Source of the DNA: Leptobrachium leishanense
Taxonomy: Eukaryota; Chordata; Amphibia; Anura; Megophryidae
Length of the DNA: 64,000 bases
Assembly: GCA_009667805.1 (NCBI GenBank)
Contig: CM019066.1
Span: 330,640,619 to 330,704,618, forward strand
Direction: 5' to 3'
The translations under genes were made by a program, and so were the position numbers. Under the pieces are notes generated by a model. That model was not told the DNA's origin and made no database searches. It was given only the letters and a program-made list of their open reading frames with translations. The stretch's first letter is position 1. Every line of letters starts with the position of its first letter. Below are positions 10,807-21,409 of this stretch, piece by piece.

Positions 10807-11562
10807 GTTACAGAACTTTTAGCGCTAAATTACAATCTTCGCGCAAACGTTTGCACCAGCGCAAAAAACAGTTAACGCGAGGGGTAGAACCCTTTGCGCC
10901 AAATGTCGTATTACATAGTCAGCGCAACAACTGCGCGCAATCGTCTACCGTGAGTGAACCTGTGCGAACCCTGCGCGAGCTTACTGTACTGCGCGCGTCC
11001 CATACTTAACATAGTGAGTGGAAATGCGAATGTGCGCTGGTGCGAGGATGGTATTGCAATCTATTTGCGGTAATTACTGCATAGCCTTTGCGCGCTTAAT
11101 TTTAGCAACTCCTAAAAGCTGGTGTTAATTAATGGCAAATTCTATCAACCTGGCCGAACCCAAATACACCTGCCCAGTAAAAAAATGCAGCAAAGTATAG
11201 TGGCCCACAGGGGCGGACTGACAACTAATGGGGCCCCCGGGCAATAGGAGGTCATGGGGCCCACCTTGTTCCGCACCCACAGGAGGCCACACCCATAAAA
11301 ACCCACTCCCTACAAAGCAACACCCACATGTACATTATTGTGCTAAAGAATTTAATTTCTGGACTCCTAAAAATAACCTTTTTGAAAATCCACTTGGATC
11401 CAGCAGCGAATTGTGCCCCCCCTCCATACTTACAGATGGCCACCACACTGCTGCAGCAGCCATCACCCACTGCAGCTAAGGCTGCGCCCACAGAAAGTCC
11501 CTGTGGGAAACTGCTGATCACTTTAACAGATACTGTAGAATCCTGACACACTGCACATTACA

Positions 11563-11924
11563 GAGCTCCACAGAAATTAAACTCACAGTAATGTGCAGTG
11601 TGTATGAGCGTATCAGAGCTCCACAGCAGTAAAACTCACAGTAATGTGCAGTGTGTATGAGCGTATTACAGAGCTCCACAGCAATAAAGCTCACAGTAAT
11701 TTGCAGTGTGTATGAGCGTATCACAGAGCTCCACAGCAATAAACCTCACAGTAATGTGCAGTGTGTATGAGCGTATTACAGAGCTCCACAGCAATAAAAC
11801 TCACAGTAATGTGCAGTGTGTATGAGCGTATCACAGAGCTCCACAGCAATAAACCTCACAGTAATGTGCAGTGTGTATGAGCGTATCAGAATTCACAGCA
11901 AAAAAAACTCACAGTAATGTGCAG
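11563..11924 (+). repeat. 55-bp tandem array
   Basis: Units begin gagctccacagcaataaa at 11563, 11616, 11671, 11726, 11781 and 11836, spaced 53, 55, 55, 55 and 55 bp, followed by a degraded copy. A single copy of the same unit occurs in the hAT elements at 27479-27535 and 43119-43175. Confidence 0.95.
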
Positions 11925-12133
11925 CTCAAACATGGATATATATTGCCCCCAGTAGCTCACACATGGATATAAATTGCCCCCAGCAGCTCACTCATGGATA
12001 TATATTGCCCCCAGTAGCTCACACATGGATGTATATTGCCCCCAGTAGCTCACCTATGGATATATATTGCCCCCAGTAGCTCACCTATGGATATATATTG
12101 CCCCCAGTAGCTCACCTGTGGATACATATCGCC
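11925..12133 (+). repeat. 31-bp tandem array
   Basis: Units of ctcacacatggatatatatt plus gcccccagtag start at 11925, 11956, 11987, 12018, 12049, 12080 and 12111, exactly 31 bp apart. It is the reverse complement of the 31-bp-type blocks in the hAT elements at 25845 and 41556. Confidence 0.95.
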
Positions 12134-12271
12134 TAGGGATGCACCGATACCACTTTTTAAAGATCGCGTACGAGTACCGATACTTTTTAAAAGTACTCAC
12201 CTATACGAGTACCGATACTTTTATTTTATGTCATGTGAACGCTTTTCAATAAAAACAGACCTCATATAAAA
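12134..12271. mobile_element. hAT-terminus fragment inside the satellite
   Basis: Starts TAGGGATGCACCGATACC, a typical hAT terminal sequence, and contains repeated gagtaccgatact motifs. The array continues on both sides. A matching right terminus is not clear, so this may be a partial insertion. Confidence 0.45.
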
Positions 12272-12683
12272 ATGCCCCCAGCTCACATGTATATATCCCC
12301 CCGATATATATATATATACAGAATGCCCCCAGCTCACATGTACCTTGCCCCCAGCTCACATGGCGTTTGCCCACAGCTCTCATGGATATTGCCCCCAGCT
12401 CTCATGGATATGCCTCAGCTCTCATGGATATTGCCCCCAGCTCTCATGGATATTGCCCCAGCTCTCATGGATATTACCCCAGCACTCATGGATATTGCCC
12501 CAGCTCTCATGGATGTTGCCCCAGCTCTTATGGATTTGCCCCAGCTCTCATGGATTTGCCCCAGCTCTCATGGATTTGCCCCAGCACTCATGGATAGTGC
12601 CCCCAGCTCTCATGGATAGTGCCCCAGCTCTCTTGGATATGCCCCAGCTCTCATGGATATTGCCCCAGCTCTCATGGATATTG
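12272..12683 (+). repeat. 21-24-bp minisatellite, left block
   Basis: Tandem copies of agctctcatggatattgccc with one to four extra C. It is the same family as 15322-15731 and, reversed, as 26051-27400 and 41851-43040. The ORFs across it (serine-histidine-glycine-tyrosine or alanine-proline rich) are repeat artefacts. Confidence 0.95.
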
Positions 12684-13441
12684 TGACAAAAAGAAAAAAC
12701 AGTGAAGCGCTCTCAGGATAAGTGAAAGTACTACTTTAAAGTAGTATTAGCACTTTCAATATGTATATTAATAATTATACTTGTTTAATACCCAGATAAT
12801 TAGCACATTGCACTTTATTTATCATATTTATTATTCATCATATAGATTTTATATAGCGTTGTCTCCCATAATTGTGACACAGAGGGTGTTTGTGTTAGAT
12901 ATTCTATTGTTGATGGAGAATTTGTGTTTTATTTATTGACTTCAGTGTGACTTGTCCCTCTTTGGGAGCTGCGGTGCCGGTCCGCGTTGCTCTCTTGGTT
13001 GGGAGGAGGTCACATTTGCTGAGGGTGCGCAGTGAGGGCTGCACACTACATGGTTTGCCTGTGAGAATGCGCAAGCGCTCCTTGTGTACTGAGGGTCCGT
13101 TTTTATGGCGGTTTCGTTGTTCCACTCCTGTAGTATGGGCTGCCCCCTGGGGGGTTGAGGGGGGATACATTTGGTATGAGGGTGGACAATTAATCCACAC
13201 TATCCTGTGTTTACATTATCGCTCCGCTATGAGCTGAGCGCATGCGCCAGGTCATGCGCATGCGCAGTTGCGGTCATTCCTGTTTTAAACGCCAAAATGG
13301 CGTTTTGTACTACTTAAAGTTATATGGCCAAAATAATTTTGCGGTTCACGTTGGAAATCATCGCAAATACGCATGAGTGTCACACCTTAACTAATTATTG
13401 GCTCCAAGTGTTTTTAATTGTTTTTAATTATTCAATGGATC

Positions 13442-14667
13442 TTAACCCTTTCGCTGCTGAGGCTTTTCCCGCCCCTGTGCTGAGGTCATTTTTTACCTGT
13501 TTTGCGCATCATGTTTAAACGTGTTTTTAAGGCTTATTTTAGTATATGACACCGACATATTATATATCGTTCTTTCCGTCAGACTCGGTAGATTCATAAT
13601 ATGTCATTATTATATGTATACGTTATGTCATGTCTGTATATTATAAAAAAAATGCAATAAAATATGTATTTTCAATAATTTACAATGTGTAAAGTGTTTT
13701 TTTCACATTTTAACATGCGAGCAATTGCGGTTATATTTTGTATGGGGTGCGCTTGTTAAAAAAATTAGAGATGGGGTCTCGTTACATTTTTTTTTGGGGA
13801 AAATGACACTATTTTTAACAAACGCACCGCATACAAAAATCGTTAGTGCAGCATCATTGTTCACATTATAATTGAAATGGAACAATATTGCTACACTAAC
13901 AAACCAAAAAAATTTAAAAAAGTGCTTATTTTTTTTTTTTAATTTTTTTTTTATTTTTATTTATTTATTTATTATTTTTTTACAAATTTTTAACTTTCAT
14001 GTTTGGTATCGTTGGAACGGCCATGCTCTGGCCGATCCAACCATATCAAAATTTAACCCCTAACTGCCACGGATCGGGAGATAGGGAGTTCATTGGAACT
14101 CCCTATCTCCACACTTGGTGGCAGTTAGGGGTTAACTGTAGGACTGGCGTCATCGTGCTACGCACGATGACGCCAGTCCTCTGGGGGAGTTCCCGGAAGC
14201 TTGGCCGACATCCAAGATGTCGGCCAGCTCCGGGAAAGGATCGCGAACCGGCGCTTTTCAGCGCGATTCGCGATCCAGCTCCCCAGGGTTAATGCCAGGC
14301 ATCATTTGAAGGGCAGGCTGTGCCCTTCCAAATGATGCCTGGGTTAAGCCCCTGTGCGCGCCGATCGGGAGGAAGAGAGGTCCGAAGGACCTCCCCCCCC
14401 TCCCTTTCAGGCGCCTCCTCCGCACATGCGGGGGGGGCGCCTGAATTAGGTGTCATCTCGCCCCCGCGATGACACCTAATAATGGCGGCTGCTGGTCCGG
14501 ATGCGCGGCTGACATCCAGGATGTCAGCCCGCACCGGAGGGGCCAGCGATCGGCCGGAACCCGGCCGAACGCTGACCCCGATGGGAGGACGCGCTCAGCG
14601 CGTCCTCCGCATACCAGCAGGAATGCTGAGGACGCGCTGAGCGCGTCCTTAGCATTCAAGTGGTTAA
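13442..14667. mobile_element. piggyBac-type MITE, 1.2 kb, hairpin-rich
   Basis: TTAA at 13442-13445 and 14664-14667. The left end CCCTTTCGCTGCTGAGG matches the other copies here. The right end, read inward CCACTTGAATGCTAAGG, is more diverged. The left half shares the sequence around atgtttaaacg and tatatcgttctttcc with 37853-38798 and 48198-49227. The right half (14070-14660) is a run of successive stems, for example 14147-14180, where ggactggcgtcatcgtgc pairs with gcacgatgacgccagtcc. No coding capacity. Confidence 0.75.
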
Positions 14668-14739
14668 TTGAGCTATTGTAAGAGGAACTGGGACTTTCTA
14701 AACAGTATATAATAAAGCAGCAGACACAAGACAAGTGAT

Positions 14740-14779
14740 ACCAGCTGAAGAAGCTCTGAGGAGTGAAATGCTTTCTGGT
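14740..14779 (+). ncRNA. Type I hammerhead ribozyme-like motif
   Basis: ACCAG (14740-14744) pairs with CTGGT (14775-14779) as helix I, extendable by T14739-A14780. The core CTGAAGA (14745-14751) fits the hammerhead consensus CUGANGA exactly. A short hairpin, 14752-14764 (gctc / ggagt), forms helix II, then GAAA (14765-14768). The next six bases TGCTTT correspond to the CGCGTC helix III and cleavage-site segment of minimal hammerheads, but have changed. The architecture is right and the core conserved. The altered helix III and site suggest a weak or dead ribozyme. Seen in sequence; activity is inference. Confidence 0.6.
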
Positions 14780-15321
14780 AACATTTATTTTCTTTTAATG
14801 TATTAATAAATTTATTTTAAATTGCTGCTGCTTCTTGGTGCGTGATTTTAAAGAAGGTTTTTCGGAATTCCCTTCTAAATTCCTATGTGAAGTCTTGGAA
14901 CCAATGCGGCTCACCCACATGTGAGTGCACCATCTAAATTTATCCATTGTATTATACCTTAACGATATTGCACTAGGGGAGTATACTGTTTTTCTCTCCG
15001 TGATTTACTGTAGAGGAAAGCTGTTGAAGATAACTACCACATTGGGGGTACATGGGCACCTGAATATCCTTGAAGACCCATACCAGACATTCATCCTAGA
15101 GCCTAGGTTAGGCTCACGAATATGTGAGTAGAATCATCACTCTCCTATTTTCCACATATGGTGAATCAATATATTGCGCGATGATATCTTCTCTTTTGTA
15201 GAGAGGCTTTATTCAAGAGTGACTCTTTGAGAAAATTGAGAAGAAATATTGAAGGACATGTAAAGTGATTTCTCGTATTTCCAGCCTTGCACTGGCGCTC
15301 CATTGACTGTCTAATTGTAAT

Positions 15322-15731
15322 CTCATGGATATTGCCCCAGCTCTCATGGATAGTGCCCCAGCTCACATGGATATTGCCCCAGCTCACATGGATATTGCCC
15401 CAGCTAACATGGATAATGCCCCAGCTCATATGGTTATGCCCCAGGCAGCTCACATGGATATTGCCCCAGCTCACATGGATAATGCCCCAGGCAGCTCACA
15501 TGGATAATGCCCCAGCTCAGCTCACATGGATAATACCCCAGCTCACATGGATAATGCCCCAGCTCACACGGATAATGCCCCAGGCAGCTCACATGGATAA
15601 TGCCCCAGGCAGCTTACATGGATAATGCCCCAGCTCAGCTCACATGAATAATACCCCAGCTCACATGGATAATGCCCCAGCTCAGCTCACATGGATAATG
15701 CCTTCAGCTCTCTCATGGATATTGCCCCCGC
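15322..15731 (+). repeat. 21-24-bp minisatellite, right block
   Basis: Continuation of the array at 12272-12683 beyond the insertion, with variants carrying an extra gcagct (ccaggcagctcacatgg) that produce a longer local period. Confidence 0.95.
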
Positions 15732-15743
15732 CGGTTTCCTCTA

Positions 15744-15907
15744 TTCATCGCTGAAATTAAAATGCAGCCAGCGGCGCACTTGGAAGATGCCGCGGTGGCG
15801 TCTGCAGCGTGCCTGCATCCCAGTCAACTGGAGCAGGCACGTTGCACTGGTGCCACTGCGGCATCTTCCAAGTGCGCCACTGGCTGCATTTTAAATTCGG
15901 CGATGAA
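15744..15907. repeat. Long hairpin at the right end of the hAT element
   Basis: About 50-bp arms: ttcatcgctgaaattaaaat onward pairs with the reverse segment ending gcgatgaa, with a few mismatches, around a roughly 50-bp loop. A subterminal stem of this kind is common in TIR elements. Confidence 0.85.
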
Positions 15908-16423
15908 TGGAGGAAACCAGCGGGGACCCACAGTGTCACCCCAAACCAGGCCCCTACTGACCCGCGGGCCCTCAGGCAGTGCCCGAGTGCCCGATGGGTC
16001 AGTCCGCCCCTGGTGGCCCATTCAAATCATTCAAAACCAATAAAATGGAGAAGTTGTGTGTGCATGTATTATTGCTGCAGCATATATGCTCAGATTGACT
16101 TTGGCAGGCGCAATTTCTTAACGTGAGATAATTATGGTTCTTAATCCTGATTGGCTGAATCGTGAAAAAAAGAAACAGGTCGCACACTGTTTTTTGTGCG
16201 AGACGGTGCTGCGCGAGCATTTGGCCGCATCCTGTTTGCGCGCGGTATTGATCGGCGGATGAAAATACACACGAGGCGTGGATTGTAATTCCAGCAGTGA
16301 TTTGCTGCGAGCAAACGTTTAACGCTTGACGCAAAGATTTTCACTTTGCGCGAGGCTTTTTGAGTGAAGAATGTAATATAGCCCTTATTATGGTGACCAA
16401 AACAATCATACTCTTTATTCCCT

Positions 16424-16835
16424 TCACTATCAAGCGATTTCCCATAAAATCACTGCCAGGACCCAACGGTTTTTGGGAAAATCACTTTTCATAAAGTATA
16501 CACTAAAACATCATAGGGAATATTCGAAATATGCTTTTTTTTATGTAGTCCTATTTGACGGACAGATGTCGCCATCTGCTGGTGAAAAATAGAAATCTGT
16601 GGCTGTGGCTTCGAGCTGAATATGCTGGGAATCTGTGTTTTTAGAAACAGAGTCCCAGCTGTTCAGACTGTTTTAACACCTTAGGTTTCATGCCTGAGGT
16701 GCTAAAACATTTGAGACACATTCTGGTACAAATTTACAAATTAATTTAGTTGGCCAGAAATTAAAGTCCATTGCTTTGCTCAAGAATTACACCAAATCAG
16801 GTATACTCGATACTGGTGCACCGGCAGCTGGTTTG
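16424..16835. mobile_element. Fragment of TTAA-type MITE (CCCTTCACTATCAAG end)
   Basis: ttcccttcactatcaagcga followed by tttcccataaaatcactgcc parallels the left end of the element at 37780 (accccttcactaccaagtga). Its TTAA is mutated and the right end is not found. Confidence 0.45.
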
Positions 16836-16847
16836 AAGATCGAGCAT

Positions 16848-17670
16848 AGAAACATAGAAACATAGAAAAATGTCGGCAGATAAGAACCTTTCGGCCCATC
16901 TAGTCTGCCCAATTACATGGATACTTAACCTGGATTTATCTTTTGTTTAGGATAGCCTTATGCCTATCCCATGCCTGCTTAAATTCAATTACTGTTTTGG
17001 CCTCTACCACTTCTACTGGAAGACTGAGCATACTCAATCTTGGTAGGGATGTGCGTTTCGGGTTTCGGAATTTTGGAATTTTCACGAAATTTCCCGATTC
17101 GTGTTTTCGGATGCGGCCGAATTTCCGAAAAATTTTAGATCCGAAATTTCAGATCCGAAATGTTTTCCGAGACGAAACGAAATATTTTCGGATTTTTCGA
17201 ATGGACTTGAAATGTGTCAAACGAGGAGAACAGATGTTCCGAAAAACGAAAATTTTCCGAAAAACGAAAATGTTCCGAAAAACGAAAATTTTGTAAAAAC
17301 GAAAATTTTCTGAAAAACGAAAATTTTTCGAAAAAACGAAAAGTCGATACAAAAAACGGGCAAAATGACACGAAAAATACGAAAAATGGTCGATATTCCG
17401 AAAAATGTGCAATTCCGAAAAACGAAAATTTCCGAAATTACGAAAAGTCGATACAAAAGCCGAGCACAGTGACACGAAAATACGAAAAATGGTCGATATT
17501 CCGAAAAAAAATGTACCCGAAAAACGGGCCGAACCGAATCGAATCGAAACCGAAAACGGTCGAAACGAGCCGATTCGAAAAGTTTAAAAATCCGAAAAAT
17601 CGAACCGAATCGAACCGAAAAAAAAATCGGTGCACAAGCCTAAATCTTGGTAGTGAAGGAGGTTTAACAT
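16848..17670. repeat. Dispersed amphibian-type repeat, split by a hAT element
   Basis: Contains cggcagataagaacc, ttcggcccatctagtctgcc and gcctatcccatgcctgctta, strings typical of a very abundant interspersed repeat in frog genomes. It is interrupted at 17044-17642 by a hAT element that duplicated AATCTTGG. Confidence 0.65.
17044..17642. mobile_element. hAT MITE, 599 bp, with CGAAAA-type internal repeats
   Basis: Ends TAGGGATGTGCG and CGGTGCACAAGCCTA. A perfect 8-bp target duplication AATCTTGG at 17036-17043 and 17643-17650 fixes the borders. The interior is a degenerate array of ccgaaaaacgaaaattt units, mirrored as ttttcgg units near the left end, so ORFs there (lysine- and asparagine-rich, or phenylalanine-rich on the other strand) are artefacts. 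A terminus of the same family lies at 52797-52843. Confidence 0.92.
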
Positions 17671-18500
17671 TACAACATAAAAAACTGAAACATAAAAATA
17701 AAATTAGTATAAATTTGCCACGATATTAAAACCAAAGTATCTGTAACTCAGCTATCATCAACAAAATTAAACGAACCTTGTTGTGTGGATAACCGGTACC
17801 TCTGTTACTTTGGCAGTATATAACAGCAATGCATTATATGTCACATTTTTGTTTTAATAAGAGGTCAGAGTTGAGATGCATGTTTTGTTTTGATTGCAAA
17901 TGCTTTTGACACAATTGAGGAAGCTGAGTCCAAAAGCTTGTTCTTCCAAAATTCTTTAAGTCCAACAAGAAGGCATTTCTATATACTATAAAATGTCATT
18001 ATTTTTCAATAATATACTCCGCATATATATTTGTATATATAGTTTTAAATGAGCTGAATAAGTTTTGAATGTGTATCGTCCAAGATTTGGTTTTGTTCTT
18101 ATAAATGAAAGCTTCATTAGCCAAGACTAATTAAATGTGATAAAGTGGATCCACCAGCTGCCAACTTGTAATGTCAAAAAAAATAAAACGAAGGGATATG
18201 TAAGGTCAACATATGACCATGTAGCACATTTTAAGTTTGCCTTACTCAGCGTGTACTATGCTCCCTGTAGAATAATTAGCATTAATTTAGTATCTTTTGA
18301 TTGCAACACAGTAAAAACAAAGTAAATTAAGACCAAAAAAGGTTGGAATGTAGCCAGGCAACATTGATAGAGCTTCTATAGTTGAGTTTCACTCCCCATT
18401 GGAGTATAGTTAGGTTAGGTCTGTTTTCCCAGCAGCTGGTCTGCTACGGTGTAGGTCGTTCAGCTCGAGATACCTGTATACTACAACATCAACTCCTTTT
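17671..18500. other. No gene seen
   Basis: AT-rich, with short ORFs only. It includes gaggaagctgagtccaaaag near 17918, which faintly recalls degenerate hammerhead-bearing repeats but cannot be folded convincingly. Confidence 0.5.
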
Positions 18501-18510
18501 AACATGATGC

Positions 18511-18538
18511 TTGATAAAGGTTCCGAGAGGAACCGAAA
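18511..18538 (+). ncRNA. Decayed hammerhead-like motif
   Basis: TTGATAA occupies the place of the CUGANGA core, followed by a perfect 6-bp helix II (ggttcc, loop gaga, ggaacc at 18519-18534) and GAAA (18535-18538). Two core positions differ from consensus and helix I is not evident, so it is a relic at best. Downstream aataaatcagctctc and tggagtgaccgg are typical companions of this motif in dispersed amphibian repeats. Confidence 0.4.
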
Positions 18539-18834
18539 CATTGTACCTTGCTCCAATAATAAATCAGCTCTCATTTTATTGCACTATGGAGTGACCGGCT
18601 CTTCTGTTTGATACTCAAGCTGTTGCTGGGCTGGCTGCCTTGAATTGCTTGGAACCCTGGTATTTTGTGTGTTGTTAGTGCATGTGCTGTATCATTTTTC
18701 ACTACAGCCTGCTTTGATTTTCATCTTGGCGCCTGGTCAATTTCTTCTTGCTGTATTTGCTATTAATGTTTGTCGCTGTGATTCATGTGGCACCCTGCTC
18801 CAGGACAACTACTATAATATTTCAATACAGTTAC

Positions 18835-19550
18835 AAGTATTTATAAAGCACCAACAAGTTCCATAACGCTGTACAATGGGTGAGACATAACAATGAATAT
18901 ACATACAAGTTAGATACAGAGAACAATAGGCGAGAGGACCCTGTTCGAGAAATTACAATCTAAGAGGAGAGGGGTGACACACTAGGTGAGTTTATATAGC
19001 TGGGCATGGGAAGTAGCTGGTGCATGTGGGCTGGGATTGAAGATGGACCCAGAAATGTACAGTGGGGGAATATGGAGTGAGCCGATAGGCTTCTCTAAAG
19101 TAATGCATTTTCAGAGACTTCTTGAAGGACTGGAGAGACGGGGAGAGTCTAATGTTGCGGGGAGGGAGTTCCATAAAAAGGGGGCAGCTCTGGAGAAGTC
19201 CTGAATGCGGGAGTTGGGGGTACGGGTAAGGGGAGATGATAACGTCAGATCATTGGCAGACCGAAGTGGTCGGGATGGGATGTACCTGCTAATAAGGGAG
19301 GAGATGTAGGCCGGGGCGCGGTTATGGAGAACTTTGTGACCATAAATAGTTTTAATTGAAATGTAAAGGAAACAGGGAGCCATTGTAGAGATTGGCAAAG
19401 GGCGAGGTGTGAGAGGTCCTTGAGGTGAGGTGGATGAGCCTGGCACAGGCGTTCATAACAGACTGCAGAGGGAGAATCTGGGCTCCCTTAAGGCCAGTGA
19501 GAAGGAGTTTACAGTAGTCACAACTGTTTGTAGTGCTGAAAATCAAGGTT
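18835..19550 (-). mobile_element. L2/CR1-like LINE 3' end
   Basis: The minus strand carries the tail of a reverse-transcriptase ORF followed by a 3' region with cagcgtt...ttggtgctttataaa, the usual L2-type 3' end. The element is truncated at its 5' side near 19550. Confidence 0.75.
18992..19446 (-). pseudogene. L2/CR1-like reverse transcriptase, C-terminal remnant
   Basis: The 19446-19111 frame reads RAPAYISSLISRYIPSRPLR, then RAAPFLWNSLPATL. The continuation SLQSFKKSLKMHYFREAY is in another frame starting near 19174. In family members the order is: YISSLI-type helix, PSRxLRS, AAPxLWNSLP, SFKxxLKTHLF. All are present, so this is the extreme C-terminus with a frameshift. It is non-functional. 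Confidence 0.8.
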
Positions 19551-20735
19551 TAAGTTAATTTAAGGGAGAAAAAATAATAAATAGCTCTTTAAAGGTTGGT
19601 GTTTGAATGAATATGTTCATGCTTATGTACTGTCTGTCCCCCATGGTGCATGTAATTGATTTCACCATAAAGTTAATATATTGTACAGGGTGGCATGAAA
19701 TTTCTCCTTTGAGAATCAATCCATAAAGCTATCTTGGTGTAGTATAGAGGAATGGTATGCATTATTTCTGCTCTTTTAGTACACAATGCTTAGCAGAGCA
19801 TACATTGAAGAAGCCATCTGGGTCCCACCTGTATAATCTATGATCCACAGAGAAGTCGGCTTGTTCATAGGGATTCTTGTTTATCTTTAAAAAATGTTCT
19901 TTTCCATGGATTAGCTCCCGAAAAAAAAATAGGTTCATATTTGGAGCTTTCATGGACATTTTGCTTACTTGAGCATACAAAGAAACATGTGTTTGATTTT
20001 AACAAGTCAGCCATTTAATTGATTATCTGCTTTCTCGATCTGGTCATGAGGAATAGGGGTCACACCTGCATCTGTAGTGCTGATGGCTCCTTTCATTGCT
20101 TTGAGTCATGCTTACTCTAACATTTCAATGCGGAGAGCAGAAAAACTGATAATCTTTCAAAGCATTATGTCACTGGTTGAATAATGTATTTAGATGAAAA
20201 TATGGCTGTGCTTCAAGACTTTTAGGAAAAAGTAACAGTACGTTTTTATTTAAAGGCAATTTTGCTACGGCAGGCACAACGAGATTGCCAAATCATCAGG
20301 GTATGGCTCTATAATAGTAATGTTTACGAATCCAGTATTAGAATGGAGGGACACTCTAAGTTCCGCATGTATATATTTATAAACAATCTTATAATTACTC
20401 TAATAGCATTTATTTGCTTACCAAGCCCTTCTCTCCACCAGGTGTGCTATGCTGTCCTGGTGGCAGGTGGGCCTGAACGTAGCATGCCCCGCAACTCTGT
20501 TAACTCCTACGGCCTGCCTCTCCTCCCTGCAGCCGATCGACATCATTGGCTGTTGCGAGACTTCTTCATTGGCTACGGGGAAAGGAGGCCGTAGGAGTTG
20601 CCAGAGAGCCACCAGGCATACTAAGCTGCCGTGCAACGTTCAGGCCCACCTTCCTCCCTGCAGATCCTCGGCAGCAAGGGGTTAAATGAGCAAATCGCTC
20701 TTTATGTGCTTATTTGAGCTCTTGCATTACACTGA
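19551..20735. other. No gene; includes a foldback at 20449-20665
   Basis: ggtgggcctgaacgt (20465-20479) pairs with acgttcaggcccacc (about 20637-20651). Inside it aactcctacggcct pairs with aggccgtaggagtt. Nested stems mark a MITE-like foldback with no clear termini. The rest is AT-rich. Confidence 0.5.
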
Positions 20736-21409
20736 GGGCTCTATTACATTCTTCGCGCAAAAGCACACGCGCAGCGCTATTTTTTTGCGCGAATCGTTTA
20801 ACGTTGACGCGCAAAAAATAACGGTGGTATAACAATCCGTGCGCATTTTTCATCCGTCAAAAAATAACGTGCCCGAAAAAGGAGATTCAGCCAATTAAGA
20901 ACCAATTAAGAATTAAGAATCACAATTGTCTCCCGTTAGTTTTTGCGCCTGCCAAAATCAATCTGAGTATATATGCTGCAGCAATATTTAAAAACACACG
21001 AAACTTCTCAATTTTATTGTTTGGGTGTGTGTAGAATGTGTAACTATACTTTGCTGTATTTTATTTTTGGGCTGGTGTATTTGCGTTCGGCCAAGGTCCG
21101 TTCAGATTTGCCTTTATCACCAGCTTTTCAAAGATGTTAAAATTATGCGCGCAAACACTGTCCGTTAAAATTTGCACATAGATTGTAATACCATCTGCGT
21201 ACCAGCTCACAAACGCATTTGCGCACACAATGTTAAGTATAGGACGCGCAACGTACATTACGCTCGCAAAGGGTTCGCGCAGGTTCACCAGCGGTAGACG
21301 TTAACGCGCATTTATTGTAATACGATGTTCTGCGCAAAGGGTTTTTCCCCTCGCGTTAATGCATTTTTGCGCACACGTTAACGTTTGCACGAAAAAGTTA
21401 ATAGAGCCC
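20736..21409. mobile_element. Harbinger-type MITE, 674 bp
   Basis: Inverted ends GGGCTCTATTACATTCTTCG and, read inward from the right, GGGCTCTATTAACTTTTTCG. The interior is rich in aacgttaacg and tgcgcgcaaa motifs shared with the elements at 10822, 34551 and 36795. Target duplication is not clear. No coding. Confidence 0.75.

Larger units (their letters stand above)
12684..15321. mobile_element. 2.6-kb insertion in the minisatellite, carrying a hammerhead motif
   Basis: The 21-24-bp array stops at about 12683 and resumes at about 15322, so the DNA between is an insertion. It contains a TTAA-flanked MITE (13442-14667), a hammerhead-like motif (14740-14779), AT-rich sequence and short ORFs with no recognisable domain. 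Hammerhead motifs are known from Penelope-like and retrozyme-type retroelements. No reverse transcriptase is visible, so the class is uncertain. Confidence 0.4.
11208..16012. mobile_element. hAT element with internal satellite arrays (4.8 kb including nested insertions)
   Basis: Perfect 15-bp inverted ends CAGGGGCGGACTGAC and GTCAGTCCGCCCCTG, with a perfect 8-bp target duplication GTGGCCCA at 11200-11207 and 16013-16020. There is no transposase. The interior consists of a short unique left part, a 55-bp array, a 31-bp array and a 21-24-bp array. The last array is interrupted by a 2.6-kb insertion and followed by a hairpin-bearing right end. It is mobilised, if at all, by a hAT transposase encoded elsewhere. 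Confidence 0.9.
10822..16384. mobile_element. Harbinger-type MITE split by a 4.8-kb hAT element
   Basis: The left piece (10822-11207) and right piece (16013-16384) are rich in the cgcgcaaa / aacgtttgcg motifs of the other Harbinger-type MITEs in this window (20736, 34551, 36795). The right end is aatgtaatatagccc. The left end is decayed. The shared piece tcctaaaagctggtgttaat also occurs at 37038 and 49442. The element is non-coding. The hAT insertion duplicated GTGGCCCA of this MITE. Confidence 0.7.

Noticed and set aside
11563..11924. Could the regularly spaced 55-bp units be a CRISPR array?
   Set aside because: Whole units repeat with no unique spacers, the context is a vertebrate transposon, and there are no cas genes.
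12272..12686. Alanine/proline/methionine-rich ORFs over the 21-24-bp array
   Set aside because: Repeat artefacts, as above.
17101..17729. Lysine/asparagine-rich and phenylalanine-rich ORFs up to 171 codons
   Set aside because: Translation of the CGAAAA-type repeats inside a hAT MITE.
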